A stretch of DNA of 64,000 nt from Pseudo-nitzschia pungens (lineage: Eukaryota; Bacillariophyta; Bacillariophyceae; Bacillariales; Bacillariaceae): contig CM074766.1 in assembly GCA_037355855.1 (NCBI GenBank), forward strand, positions 124,001 to 188,000. Direction: 5' to 3'. Below, one piece after another: positions 21,932 to 31,831 of the stretch. Position 1 is the first letter of the stretch. Each line of letters starts with the position of its first letter. Under the pieces are notes generated by a model. The model made no database searches, had not been told where the DNA came from, and saw only the letters and a program-made list of their open reading frames with translations. The position numbers and the translations under genes were made by a program.

Positions 21932-23476
21932 ATGCAATCGTCCCTCTACGTCAATGGGGATCCCTCGGCGCTGTCTCTTTCATACCTGGCAAAACTCTCC
22001 GCCGATGTGTACGATGCAAAGATAATTTCGAACCCTGTCCATGGCGGCGCCAGTGCTAATGCCAACGAAAACGCCAAAGAGAACGCCAACGAGAACGAAA
22101 TGCAGAAGCCCAATGCAAGCAAAATCAACGACAACGCGAACGCAATGTCGTTCAGTCATTCCGAAATGATGTCGGTGGTATCGGTAGGGCCCGACAAGTT
22201 TTCCGTGCACGAGACGCAAACGCCGATGGCGCCGATGACACCCAACCCAGACACATGCAACAGCGACAGCGACAGCAAACCCAAACCCAATCCCAAAAGC
22301 ACCCTGGTAGTGGCAATTTGCGGGACGACTTCTCCCCTACAACACGTCATGAACTTTATGCCGCACGCCTATCGGGGAATCTACGCCATTGGACGGGCTT
22401 TTTCTCCCAAGCCTGAGCCGGGAAATGCAAATGCTCGTGCTTCAAACTCAAACCAAGACAGTCGGAGCGGGCAAGGTCCCTTTGAAAACCACGAGGACGC
22501 CTATCACGCGGGGCACCGAGAGGGATGGATCGAACCCGCCGAGAACATTTGCCACGAATTGATCCGGTGGTGCGGCAGAAATCGTTGCCAAAACGAGAAC
22601 AACAACAAGAAAAACAACGAGATCAACGATTGGAACGAAGCGTACGATCGAATCATTCTCACGGGACACAGTCGGGGTGGATTGCTGGCCTATCACGTCG
22701 GTGTCTTGCTCCGTTCGGGAATTGAAAGGAGCGAACCCAAACCCAATCGCGCGAACAATAACACCAGTACGGATGATAGTAAGAATAACAATGACAATGA
22801 CAATGATGCGACTTCGACCATTGCACCATTGCCAGCAACAGCAGCAGGGATTCCACCCTTTCGCGGGACTGTCAAGGTGGTGGGGTTTGGAATGCCCCCG
22901 CCGCTCTGTGCACCCAAAGATCGTGTTTCTGCCGATTCCGGTTCGACTTTGGCTTTAGCTTCGGCTCCGACAATCGCCCTCGATTCGAAGGACGTCGTCA
23001 GCGTTTGGAATCGAAGGGACCCAGTATCCAACGGATCGATCCTCAAACCGCCCCCGGCAGCGGCAGAATCGTCGTCGGATTGGTGGGATCCCGTATCCGT
23101 CCCGCTCCAAAGCACCATCACGCCAAAGCCAAAACCAAGCAACCAACGGCAACAACAGCAACGCACCGCGGGAGGAGGCAAGGGCCTGGCATCGGCCCTC
23201 CGCGGCGGATCCGGAATGTGGGGACTCCTGGGGAACGTTGTGTCGATCGCGGTAGAAACCACGGTGGATGCCGCCGCATCGCTCGCCTCCGACATTGAGA
23301 CCCACCACTCGGTCCACGATTACGTCCGAAAGGTATCGGAGTGCGGGAGCAGCAGCAACGGCGATGGCGATGGCAGCAGAAACAACTCTTCCGCGGCTTC
23401 GTCCTCCTTCTCCGACTTGCCTCCCCCGTTACGGATCCAGTCGCAGCAGCTGGTACTACGCCTGGACGAAGCATGA
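21932..23476 (+). CDS. Class-3-like lipase / alpha-beta hydrolase
   Basis: 514 residues from ATG 21932 (MQSSLYVNGD); no in-frame ATG lies closer upstream. The serine nucleophile elbow is ILTGHSRGGLLAYHVG, with Ser247 in GHSRG. The likely acid is Asp363 in VVSVWNRRDPVSNGS, where fungal-type lipases have their D-x-V/I block, and the likely base is His459 or His462 in THHSVHDYV. The oxyanion-side strand is STLVVAICGTTS (around 123-134). This order and spacing fit Lipase_3 enzymes acting on acylglycerols or galactolipids. Asn/Ala/Glu-rich inserts (39-70, 105-122, 220-235, 270-295) and a Ser/Gly-rich tail enlarge the fold in the style of this genome. No signal peptide is evident, so it is probably cytosolic or lipid-droplet associated. 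The frame is intact. Confidence 0.8.
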   Translation: MQSSLYVNGDPSALSLSYLAKLSADVYDAKIISNPVHGGASANANENAKENANENEMQKPNASKINDNANAMSFSHSEMMSVVSVGPDKFSVHETQTPMAPMTPNPDTCNSDSDSKPKPNPKSTLVVAICGTTSPLQHVMNFMPHAYRGIYAIGRAFSPKPEPGNANARASNSNQDSRSGQGPFENHEDAYHAGHREGWIEPAENICHELIRWCGRNRCQNENNNKKNNEINDWNEAYDRIILTGHSRGGLLAYHVGVLLRSGIERSEPKPNRANNNTSTDDSKNNNDNDNDATSTIAPLPATAAGIPPFRGTVKVVGFGMPPPLCAPKDRVSADSGSTLALASAPTIALDSKDVVSVWNRRDPVSNGSILKPPPAAAESSSDWWDPVSVPLQSTITPKPKPSNQRQQQQRTAGGGKGLASALRGGSGMWGLLGNVVSIAVETTVDAAASLASDIETHHSVHDYVRKVSECGSSSNGDGDGSRNNSSAASSSFSDLPPPLRIQSQQLVLRLDEA

Positions 23477-24478
23477 GGATGCAAAGGAACGAACGAATGC
23501 AAATGGGATAGCATCTTTATCTTCGCATACTACCCATGGCAACGCAAATGCCACTAGAACCCCAGCAATCGAAGAGACGTGCGGTGCGGTGCGGTGCGTG
23601 TCTCTCGCGGTTCCAAAGAAAGCACGCGCTCGAAAAGAGACAAATGCACGGACACAGACACACGCGCAGAGACATCGCACAAAAAAATGCCAGAGGTGTG
23701 ACGACATTGTGATGGTTTAGAACAGAACTCAGCGATTGTCTCTGCACAACAATATCAGAAGAGGGGTTGCTTTCATTTGCCCCAGCAAAGCTATTAGTAC
23801 TAGTACTAATACTAATACTAGTAGTACTAGTACTTGCCAATCACCATGTGGTTGGAAACAAACACGCAGAACAAGAATGCATGCAGGTCTCGAAGTACTT
23901 CTCCTCATTCAAACTACTATTTTGTGATAGGAAACAATATGGGATTGGAACCCACCTCAAATAGTACTACTTCTAGTTTACTACAAAATACAGGAAATCG
24001 GGGTTTGGATGTTGGTGCAAGGGGAAAAGTAAGTCTAGGTTTCCCATTCTTCCAATCTTAATAATGGAATTCTAGTCGTTGGCGCGATTATTCATAATGA
24101 CGATGCGCTTGTAATCAAAGGGCATGATTCCATTGCTGTTACTGCTTCGTAAAAGGGGGGGAATTCTCCATTCCATTCAGGTATTGAGTATTTCAATCTC
24201 AGAATATTATATGATTACTATACCGTACAACACGTTATTATACTTTTTGAATTGTACAATAGCAGCACAAATAAAACAGACCCGAAAGCACTTGTGGGTG
24301 CTTGGTCCCGAACACCGTTGATTTTAGCTCATCGTCATACCATTCCAAGGAGAATGCAATTGCGATGAGATGCAGTCGCTCCTCCGAATACGGCAGAAGC
24401 AGGCCCATGCGCGTGCACCCTAGAGACGATTCCATCCTTTCCCTTCCTTTCCCTCCATCCTTTCCTTTCCCTCTTCCC
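23477..24478. other. Intergenic, no supported gene
   Basis: Convergent 3' ends of the lipase and Mpv17-like genes. It includes an ACTAGT/ACTAAT-rich stretch (23790-23830). Overlapping short frames here are not protein-like. Confidence 0.55.
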
Positions 24479-25838
24479 TCATGCTTCCTTCGCAACGGCC
24501 GTGGTTTCGGCGGATTCGTTGTCACCGTCCGCCGGATTCGCGGCCGCAGCGGTGGCCAGGATCGTCACCCACACGATCTCGACGGTGTCGACCCACAGCA
24601 GTCGGTTCTCGACCGGGACCACTCCGTACGTGACGGCGTGCGCCAGGGGCCAGAGCTTGAGGCCGCTCACGATCAGGGGGATCGTCGTCCGCTTCATCTC
24701 TCCAAAGATCACCTGTCCAACGACTGCCACCGCATGACACCCAGCATCAGTATGTACGTGTTGTTCCAGAAGGGTCCCCAGGTGGTCTGGTCGATGACGA
24801 TCTTGACGGCCGTCCCGAGCGCGTTGGAGGGCAGTTGGAGAAAGTCCTGGAAGATCATCTCGCTAAAGTCCGTACCAGTAGTGGCTCAGGGGGCCGTGGC
24901 CGATGAGTCCCGCCAGCATGGACCGGAGCAGCCGGGGCCGGTCCACCTCGCCCATCGACACGCCCTCGGTCCGCTGGGCAATGAAATCCCCGATCGTGTA
25001 GACCGTGGCGCTGGTGATGGCCTTGGTCTGGATCGGTGCGGCGCTCAGGACGGCGCTGTAGGAGTTCCAGTTGTCGATGGGGATCCGGATGGCCCGTTCC
25101 TCCAGCGACCAACCCCGCATGATGCCGACGTCGACGGTTGCGAGTTGATTCAAAACCGCGAGTGCCACGACCACGATGATGCCGGTGCTGGGCATAGTAA
25201 CGGAACAAGTGGAACGAACGAACGAACGAACAAAGAGAGAGAGAGAGAGAGAGCGAGTGTGTGAATGGTTTGGTGAGTTGCAATTGAAAAGTGTGGAAGA
25301 ACGAAAGCAAACAAACCGCAACAAAGGAGCAAATCGCATGGATGAATCACACAGCGGATGATCAATCAATCATTGTTGAAACGTACTTCAAAATAGCGTT
25401 GAGGTCCATCTTGGCCTTCACCTCTTGTGAAATAAACTCGATGGGATCTTCTTCCCGGAGGCTTTCGTCGACTTCGGGAAGGTCGTTGGTCGACACGAAC
25501 CGCTCGGTCCGTGATCGTGATCGCGATCCTGTTCGCGAGCCCGCGAGTCTACCCGTGCTCGATCGTTGCCAATTCGAATCGGACCGGTACCTTTCGAAAC
25601 AGTTCCGATTGCCATTTCCATTTCCATTTCCATTTTCATTCACATTTCCATTCCCACCGAGAATGGGGGAGGAGAAAAAGGCACTCGGAACGCCCAAACC
25701 GCTCGCGACGAAAGCATTGGTCGATACAGCACTCGAGACGAACCACACGGATGTGGCTGCGACCCACCACCAGCGACAGCGAAACGAAGCATTACGCCGC
25801 GACGACGGCGATGGCGATGCAATCGGTATATCCGTCAT
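24479..25838 (-). CDS. Mpv17/PMP22-family membrane protein with plastid presequence, two exons, two compensating frame breaks
   Basis: Mpv17/PMP22 proteins are small four-helix channels or organizers of organelle membranes. Exon 1 (25838-25387) encodes a heterokont-type plastid leader: a hydrophobic segment (WWWVAATSVWFVSSAVSTNA) meeting FVASG at an Ala-Phe junction, then an Asn/Gly and Arg/Ser-rich transit part. Exon 2 (25187-24479) joins as LNAIL|NTGIIVVVALAVLNQLA and carries family marks WNSYSAVLSAAPIQTKAITS, TIGDFIAQR, GPLSHYWY, WGPFWNNT and VPVENRLLWVD. After HYWY the frame stops at TAG and the family sequence (DFSEMIFQDFLQLPSNALG) continues one base on. Near 24735 it returns to the original frame (VVGQVIFGEMKRTTIPLIVS). 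The final protein is about 386 residues. Plastid rather than peroxisomal or mitochondrial location is inferred from the leader. Confidence 0.8.
25188..25386 (-). other. Intron of the Mpv17-like gene (199 nt, phase 2)
   Basis: Minus-strand donor GTACGT follows ATTTTGAA; acceptor TATGCCCAG precedes CACCGGCATC. Splicing links the plastid leader in frame to the Mpv17 domain. The intron holds a CT-dinucleotide tract (+ strand GA run at 25232-25254). Confidence 0.8.
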
Positions 25839-26825
25839 GGTGAGTGTCCAAACCCAAGATTCGACGCAAAGGGACTATGATTTCGGAAACGATTGACTGT
25901 GTCTATCACAGCGAATGCTATGGAACTGTTTGTCCAGATAACCCCATGCACCAGTGCACCGGAACGATTCGTGCCGTCTTTGGAACAATTAGACCGCAGG
26001 TATGGGATCGGAACGATTGGATGGGAACGATTGGATGGGAATGATTGGATCAACGCTACCTCATCGCAGCAACCGAAAAGAATTATGTCCCCTCACGGAG
26101 CATACCGTATGTCGCTTCTGTGGTGTGCTTTTGTGTTGTTTTATGTGGTGCAGTGTGGTGTGCTAAGGTTAGCGCTAGATCTTATCGATTATTGGTCCTT
26201 CTGTCGGTGGTAAATTATCGGTCAGGTAAGACTTATTCAGCGATCTTTCTTCTCTCGTAGTGTAGCCCGGAATAAATTCCGCCGAGAACCCGTCACTTTG
26301 CATCTTCTTCCATTGATTCATTTGATTTCTTCCGTGGCGTCGTTCTGCTGCGAATTAAATCAAGCAGTGGCGGGAACGACGAAGGAAGTGCACTTTTTGA
26401 GCTTGAATGTTCGACATCACCAGTAATTACTAATTACGTACGAGTAAGTTACTCTTACGCATAACCTTACTCGTACATACCGTACGGTGAGTTACTTTAC
26501 GATTGGGTCAGACGATGATTGATTCATTCTTTCATAAAAATTATTTATTCATGACAACACCATCCTTTCACCACTGGTTTGTAGGGCCCCAAGAAGTAGA
26601 TTCGAAATACGTAGTACGAAGTACAGTAAGGAAACATTAGTTCTGGTAAGATTAACCTTTACTAGTAAAAGATTACGATATCGGCAGATGAGGAAATTCG
26701 GAACGCTTTTGGAGTCTGACGTCAATGGATTCTTAATCGTAGAATAATCGCGCGACCTACGCATACTTCCTTTCGTCGACTGAGTCGACTACATTCGAAC
26801 ATTGGCGAAATCCGTTGTTTTGGAT
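25839..26825. other. Intergenic, no supported gene
   Basis: Upstream of the Mpv17-like gene and left flank of the satellite. A GGAACGATTGGATGG-type short tandem duplication lies near 26010-26050. No gene seen. Confidence 0.55.
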
Positions 26826-28614
26826 CCGTACATCCGGGTGTTTTTAAAATCGTTCGATCGATCTGCGTCCATCGATCCGTACATCCGGGTGTTTTTTGAA
26901 TTTAAAATCGTTCGATCGATCTGCCGTACATCCGGGTGCTTTTGAAATTTGATCCGTACATCCGGGTGTTTTTTGAATTTAAAATCATTCGATCGATCTG
27001 CCGTACATCCGGGTGCTTTTTCAATTTAAAATCGTACATCCGGGTGCTTTTTCAATTTAAAATCGTTCGATCGATCTGCCGTACATCCGGGTGCTTTTTC
27101 AATTTAAAATCGTACATCCGGGTGCTTTTTCAATTTAAAATCGTTCGATCGATCTGCCGTACATCCGGGTGCTTTGTCAATTTAAAATCGTACATCCGGG
27201 TGCTTTTTGAATTTAAAATCATTCGATCGATCTGCCGTACATCCGGGTGCTTTTTCAATTTAAAATCGTACATCCGGGTGCTTTTTCAATTTAAAATCGT
27301 TCGATCGATCTGCCGTACATCCGGGTGCTTTTTCAATTTAAAATCGTACATCCGGGTGCTTTGCCAATTTAAAATCGTTCGATCGATCTGCCGTACATCC
27401 GGGTGCTTTGCCAATTTAAAATCGTACATCCGGGTGTTTTTTGAATTTAAAATCATTCGATCGATCTGCCGTACATCCGGGTGCTTTTTCAATTTAAAAT
27501 CGTACATCCGGGTGCTTTTTCAATTTAAAATCGTTCGATCGATCTGCCGTACATCCGGGTGCTTTGTCAATTTAAAATCGTACATCCGGGTGCTTTTTGA
27601 ATTTAAAATCATTCGATCGATCTGCCGTACATCCGGGTGCTTTTTCAATTTAAAATCGTACATCCGGGTGCTTTTTCAATTTAAAATCGTTCGATCGATC
27701 TGCCGTACATCCGGGTGCTTTTTCAATTTAAAATCGTACATCCGGGTGCTTTGCCAATTTAAAATCGTTCGATCGATCTGCCGTACATCCGGGTGCTTTT
27801 TCAATTTAAAATCGTACATCCGGGTGTTTTTTGAATTTAAAATCATTCGATCGATCTGCCGTACATCCGGGTGCTTTTTCAATTTAAAATCGTACATCCG
27901 GGTGCTTTTTCAATTTAAAATCGTTCGATCGATCTGCCGTACATCCGGGTGCTTTGTCAATTTAAAATCGTACATCCGGGTGCTTTTTCAATTTAAAATC
28001 ATTCGATCGATCTGCCGTACATCCGGGTGCTTTTTCAATTTAAAATCGTACATCCGGGTGTTTTTTGAATTTAAAATCATTCGATCGATCTGCCGTACAT
28101 CCGGGTGCTTTTTCAATTTAAAATCGTACATCCGGGTGCTTTTTCAATTTAAAATCGTTCGATCGATCTGCCGTACATCCGGGTGCTTTGTCAATTTAAA
28201 ATCGTACATCCGGGTGCTTTTTGAATTTAAAATCATTCGATCGATCTGCCGTACATCCGGGTGCTTTTTCAATTTAAAATCGTACATCCGGGTGCTTTTT
28301 GAATTTAAAATCATTCGATCGATCTGCCGTACATCCGGGTGCTTTTTCAATTTAAAATCGTACATCCGGGTGCTTTGCCAATTTAAAATCGTTCGATCGA
28401 TCTGCCGTACATCCAGGTGCTTTGCCAATTTAAAATCGTACATCCGGGTGCTTTGCCAATTTAAAATCGTACATCCGGGTGCTTTGCCAATTTAAAATCG
28501 TTCGATCGATCTGCCGTACATCCGGGTTTTTTGGATTCGATCCGTACATCCGGGTGCTTTGCCAATTTAAAATCGTTCGATCGATCTGCGTCTATCGATC
28601 CGTACATCCGGGTT
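26826..28614 (+). repeat. 78-bp satellite array with 390-bp higher-order periodicity
   Basis: The 78-nt unit consists of two related halves. Both contain GTACATCCGGGTGCTTTTTC followed by AATTTAAAATC; one half also carries TTCGATCGATCTGC. About 20 units run from 26936 to 28500, with shorter degenerate units at both edges. Because 78 is a multiple of three, one + strand frame stays open for 519 codons with a 26-residue repeat (SICRTSGCFFNLKSYIRV core), and the minus strand also has long open segments. Unit variants recur every five units: the TTTTTTGAATT form is at 27429 and 27819, 390 nt apart. I treat it as satellite DNA rather than a gene; the open frame has no non-repeat part and its coding value is doubtful. 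Confidence 0.95.
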
Positions 28615-29854
28615 TATTTCGTTCAGCCCGGGCCCAGCACCCTAACCAACATCTAATCCAGCTTCATACACAGCACCATTGCTGCAAAATTCTAGGGCGA
28701 GTGGTATGGTGTTTGTTGGATAACATCTAGGGGTTATTGGTGTGAGTCTACTGAGTTTGAGTTAGCTGGCTTTGCACAGCTGAACTAGACTTGCAATTTT
28801 TTTCCCATAGCATTGCTTGCTACACTCAGTGCTAGCAAAAACAGCACTACGATTTGTACTAGCAATAACACTACACCACTCAGTGCTCCTAGCAAAAACG
28901 CTATACCACTCAGTGTTGCTAGCAAAAATGCTACACTCAGTGTTGCTAGCAAAAACACCACACCACTCAGTGTTTCTATTATGACCCCTGGTTTTGGACG
29001 GGGCTCCTTATTACATACTAGTAGTACGTATGAGTATGGCCAGACATACCATACATACGTACTACATCATACATGGTACACTTTACACTTTTCTTCCTCC
29101 GTAAGCCTTACCTGGTACGGTTGGTACCTGTTACCAGTTAATTAAGTTACTGGTAATCTTACCGGTACGGTAAGGTTTAGGTAAGTTACTGGTATCTTTC
29201 ATCTTCAAAAAACTCATCCTTCTTTCGAACGGCATCACGCGCTGCACGCATGCCGTTTTAGCTGTTGCCCAACCAGCTGTCGTTGTGTCGGCTTCTGTCC
29301 TCCCCGTTCTTTCCCCCCTTCCGGTAATTTGCTTTCTGCTTTTGAAACCAAATTCCTCCGACACCCGAGGATCATCAAATAATAATAATACGGGTATTTT
29401 GTATTATTTGTACGTTCACTTATCTGTACCGGTAAGTTACGTACAACTCCAACTTTTCTGTTTTTCATCGGATCGCATCCGACATCCGATATTGAACAAC
29501 GTTATCATCACATCGTGAGAAAATTATTCCCTACCGGTAATTAACCTTACCTACCGTACGGTACAACTACCTTCATCGTTGTTTTCGTATTCCCTTTTCT
29601 TCCGAAACCGATACAATACGGTAGAATACGAATACAAGAACTCGTGTCGGGCTGTCAAGGGCTCCGACGATGCTCAATTCACAGGAGTGACAATATTTGG
29701 GGGTATCGGAACAACAGACAGAGACAAGAACCAATCAATCTCAAAAGGAATGCACATACGACTACGAGTACTCACTTGTTGAAGCTGTCGAACAAGCATA
29801 GAAAAAGGAAACAGAACCACAAGCAGAAACGAGCAACAGAGCAACCATTCGATC
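28615..29854. other. Intergenic with minisatellite
   Basis: Right flank of the satellite. It holds the GCTAGCAAAAA minisatellite, a TATTATGACCCCTGG motif at 28979-28993 identical to an end of the hAT-like element at 44.7 kb, and dense GTACGG/CTTACC words (29030-29200, 29520-29570). No gene supported. Confidence 0.55.
28811..28976. repeat. Degenerate minisatellite (CACTCAGTG..CTAGCAAAAA)
   Basis: Five imperfect copies, about 26-36 nt each, of a unit containing ACTCAGTG, GCTAGCAAAAA and ACACCAC-like segments. Confidence 0.85.
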
Positions 29855-31831
29855 ATGATGGACCAGGGACAGAAACGAAACCATGCAGATCACCATTGTT
29901 CCAGTGACCAAATCTCGCAAGAATGCAACGCTCAAAGTGGGCATTCGTTTGGGGCAGAAGAAAATCACGATTCTCGCTACACACATCAACAGCGTCGGTG
30001 TCGGCATCGGCATCGTTCTTTTGATCGACAACCACATCATCATCATCATCATCATGTTCGTCATCATCCACAGGACAAAGTTCCTCCTTTCTCGACGAAT
30101 GCTTCTAGATGTGACGGTGATTCCCCCTTCCGCCGAACGACGTGCGGTCGGACGGTCTGGGCAAAACGACAACGGCGACACTCCCGCGGGAGAAACGAAT
30201 TCGCGTTCGCTTTGTCCCTGCGACGGTGGGTGTTCCCGGTCGTGGTATTTATCCTCGCGATTGGAGGCCTCCCAAACAACTTCCAAACCGAAATGGATGT
30301 GCGAACCAGTTGCGGTTCCATTTGCATGATTCTGCCCGCACAGGCATTCGCTCCGACAACGACAACGACAACTACGATTGCATCAAGAACGAAAACAAGA
30401 ACGAGAACGAGAAGAACGACGGCAATCCAATCTCTCGGAGGAAGGATACAATGCGGCACCACGAATTGCAAACCACGCACGACACCTCACCCTCTGTCTC
30501 GGAGACAGATACAGATACAGCGACAGGGACAACACCATCTCCATCTGCACCGACACGCGCCCGCTGCTGCTGCTGCTGCGTCAACCACGCAGCTCGGAAT
30601 GGCCGTCTTTCTCGAGACCATCGCGGCGGAAACCATCGCGGCCACCGCCGCATCCTCCCCGCTGCAGGCACAGGACCTGGCGGACTACGCTCCGGCCGCC
30701 ACGTCGCTCTTCAACAACATGAAACTCCCGGCCGCGGTGGTGACCGCTGGGATGATCTCGCTGGGATTTGCGACGGGCTTTCCGGAGCTCCCCCGGGAGA
30801 CCTCGGAAAACCGACACATCTTCACGCCGCGCATCCGACGGCGCTGCGAGGCCCTCAAGCGCCTGCACATCGTCGTGGCCCTCATCGCCGTCACGTCCGA
30901 GCTCATCGTCGTCATGTGGGCCGCCGTCGAGGTCAACCAGCTGACGGAAAAACGATACGCTCTGGCGGCCTCCGTCTGGGACCTCATCCAGCGGGACTGC
31001 GACCTGGCCTGGAGCGCGGTCAACTCGCACTTTGTGCTGGGCATCATCGGCTTTGTGTTCATGCTGACGCTCCGGGCCTACGTCATGCTGCTGGCGGCAG
31101 AGGCTTCCAACGCGTTGCTGACCGCGGCGTCGGCCGGGACGGGGGCCGCGCTGTGCCTCATGATCTCCATCGTCAACCGGGGGGTCGAGTCCGGCGGCGG
31201 AAACGGGGAGCGGTACGGGAGGACCATCGTGGACCTGCTGCAGCACTACGTGGTCTTGCTGTACCGGGACGCGACCCAGGAAACCTCGCCGGGGCCGCTG
31301 CAGCTGGCGGCCATCGTGCTGGAGGTCGTCTCGCTGGTGTACATGGCGAACGTTCTGGTCTTTCAGAACGGCAAGGCGGAATATCCCCCGCCTCCGCTCG
31401 ACGAGAGCGACGACTCTGGCGAGGCGGAGGAATGCCCGGTGGTCCTGGAATGGCTGGATGCGCCCGATTCTCTGGCGGGGGAAAAGAGTAGCAGCACGCG
31501 TGGCGGCAAGGATGGCGGCAGGGGAGTTGTCGTGGTGATGGAAACGACCAACAGCACCGCGAACAATACTGCCGTGAACAGCAGTAACAGCAACAACAAC
31601 AATGTCCAAGCCAACATCAACAATAACCAATCCTCTTCGACTTTCACAAAGGCGGCGGTGACGAGGACGACGAAGACCAAGACCACCCGACCGGTCACCA
31701 GGGAAGAACGCAAGACTTTAGCCAAGTGCCTCGAACTAGACGACGAAGAAGACCAGGAAACAGACGAGGACGACGAAGACGAACGGCGGAGAATGGATTC
31801 GGGAGATTTTCCCTCCGTGAACATTGTGTGA
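29855..31831 (+). CDS. Plastid-targeted multi-pass membrane protein, unknown function
   Basis: 658 codons from ATG 29855. A hydrophobic stretch (WVFPVVVFILAIGG, about 125-138) precedes MILPAQAFAPTTTT, where AQAFAP (162-167) matches the heterokont ASAFAP plastid cleavage motif. A Thr/Arg-rich transit-like segment follows. From about residue 285 the protein has hydrophobic helices: PAAVVTAGMISLGFATGF, HIVVALIAVTSELIVVMWAA, FVLGIIGFVFMLTLRAYVML, a LLTAASAGTGAALCLMISI segment and LQLAAIVLEVVSLVYMANVL. The C-terminal tail is Asn/Ser-rich then acidic. I recognise no family; it is probably an envelope or thylakoid protein. The first 120 residues (His-rich, charged) are unusual before a signal sequence, so the true start may lie downstream in a spliced exon or the leader may be internal. 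The mature part is GC-rich compared with its flanks. Confidence 0.7.
   Translation: MMDQGQKRNHADHHCSSDQISQECNAQSGHSFGAEENHDSRYTHQQRRCRHRHRSFDRQPHHHHHHHVRHHPQDKVPPFSTNASRCDGDSPFRRTTCGRTVWAKRQRRHSRGRNEFAFALSLRRWVFPVVVFILAIGGLPNNFQTEMDVRTSCGSICMILPAQAFAPTTTTTTTIASRTKTRTRTRRTTAIQSLGGRIQCGTTNCKPRTTPHPLSRRQIQIQRQGQHHLHLHRHAPAAAAAASTTQLGMAVFLETIAAETIAATAASSPLQAQDLADYAPAATSLFNNMKLPAAVVTAGMISLGFATGFPELPRETSENRHIFTPRIRRRCEALKRLHIVVALIAVTSELIVVMWAAVEVNQLTEKRYALAASVWDLIQRDCDLAWSAVNSHFVLGIIGFVFMLTLRAYVMLLAAEASNALLTAASAGTGAALCLMISIVNRGVESGGGNGERYGRTIVDLLQHYVVLLYRDATQETSPGPLQLAAIVLEVVSLVYMANVLVFQNGKAEYPPPPLDESDDSGEAEECPVVLEWLDAPDSLAGEKSSSTRGGKDGGRGVVVVMETTNSTANNTAVNSSNSNNNNVQANINNNQSSSTFTKAAVTRTTKTKTTRPVTREERKTLAKCLELDDEEDQETDEDDEDERRRMDSGDFPSVNIV

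Noticed and set aside
24302..25264. 320-codon + strand frame
   Set aside because: Antisense shadow of the Mpv17-like gene, which has clear family motifs and a spliced plastid leader on the minus strand.
26936..28495. 519-codon open frame as a real repeat protein
   Set aside because: It consists only of the 78-bp satellite, has no unique sequence at either end, and both strands are open for the same arithmetical reason.
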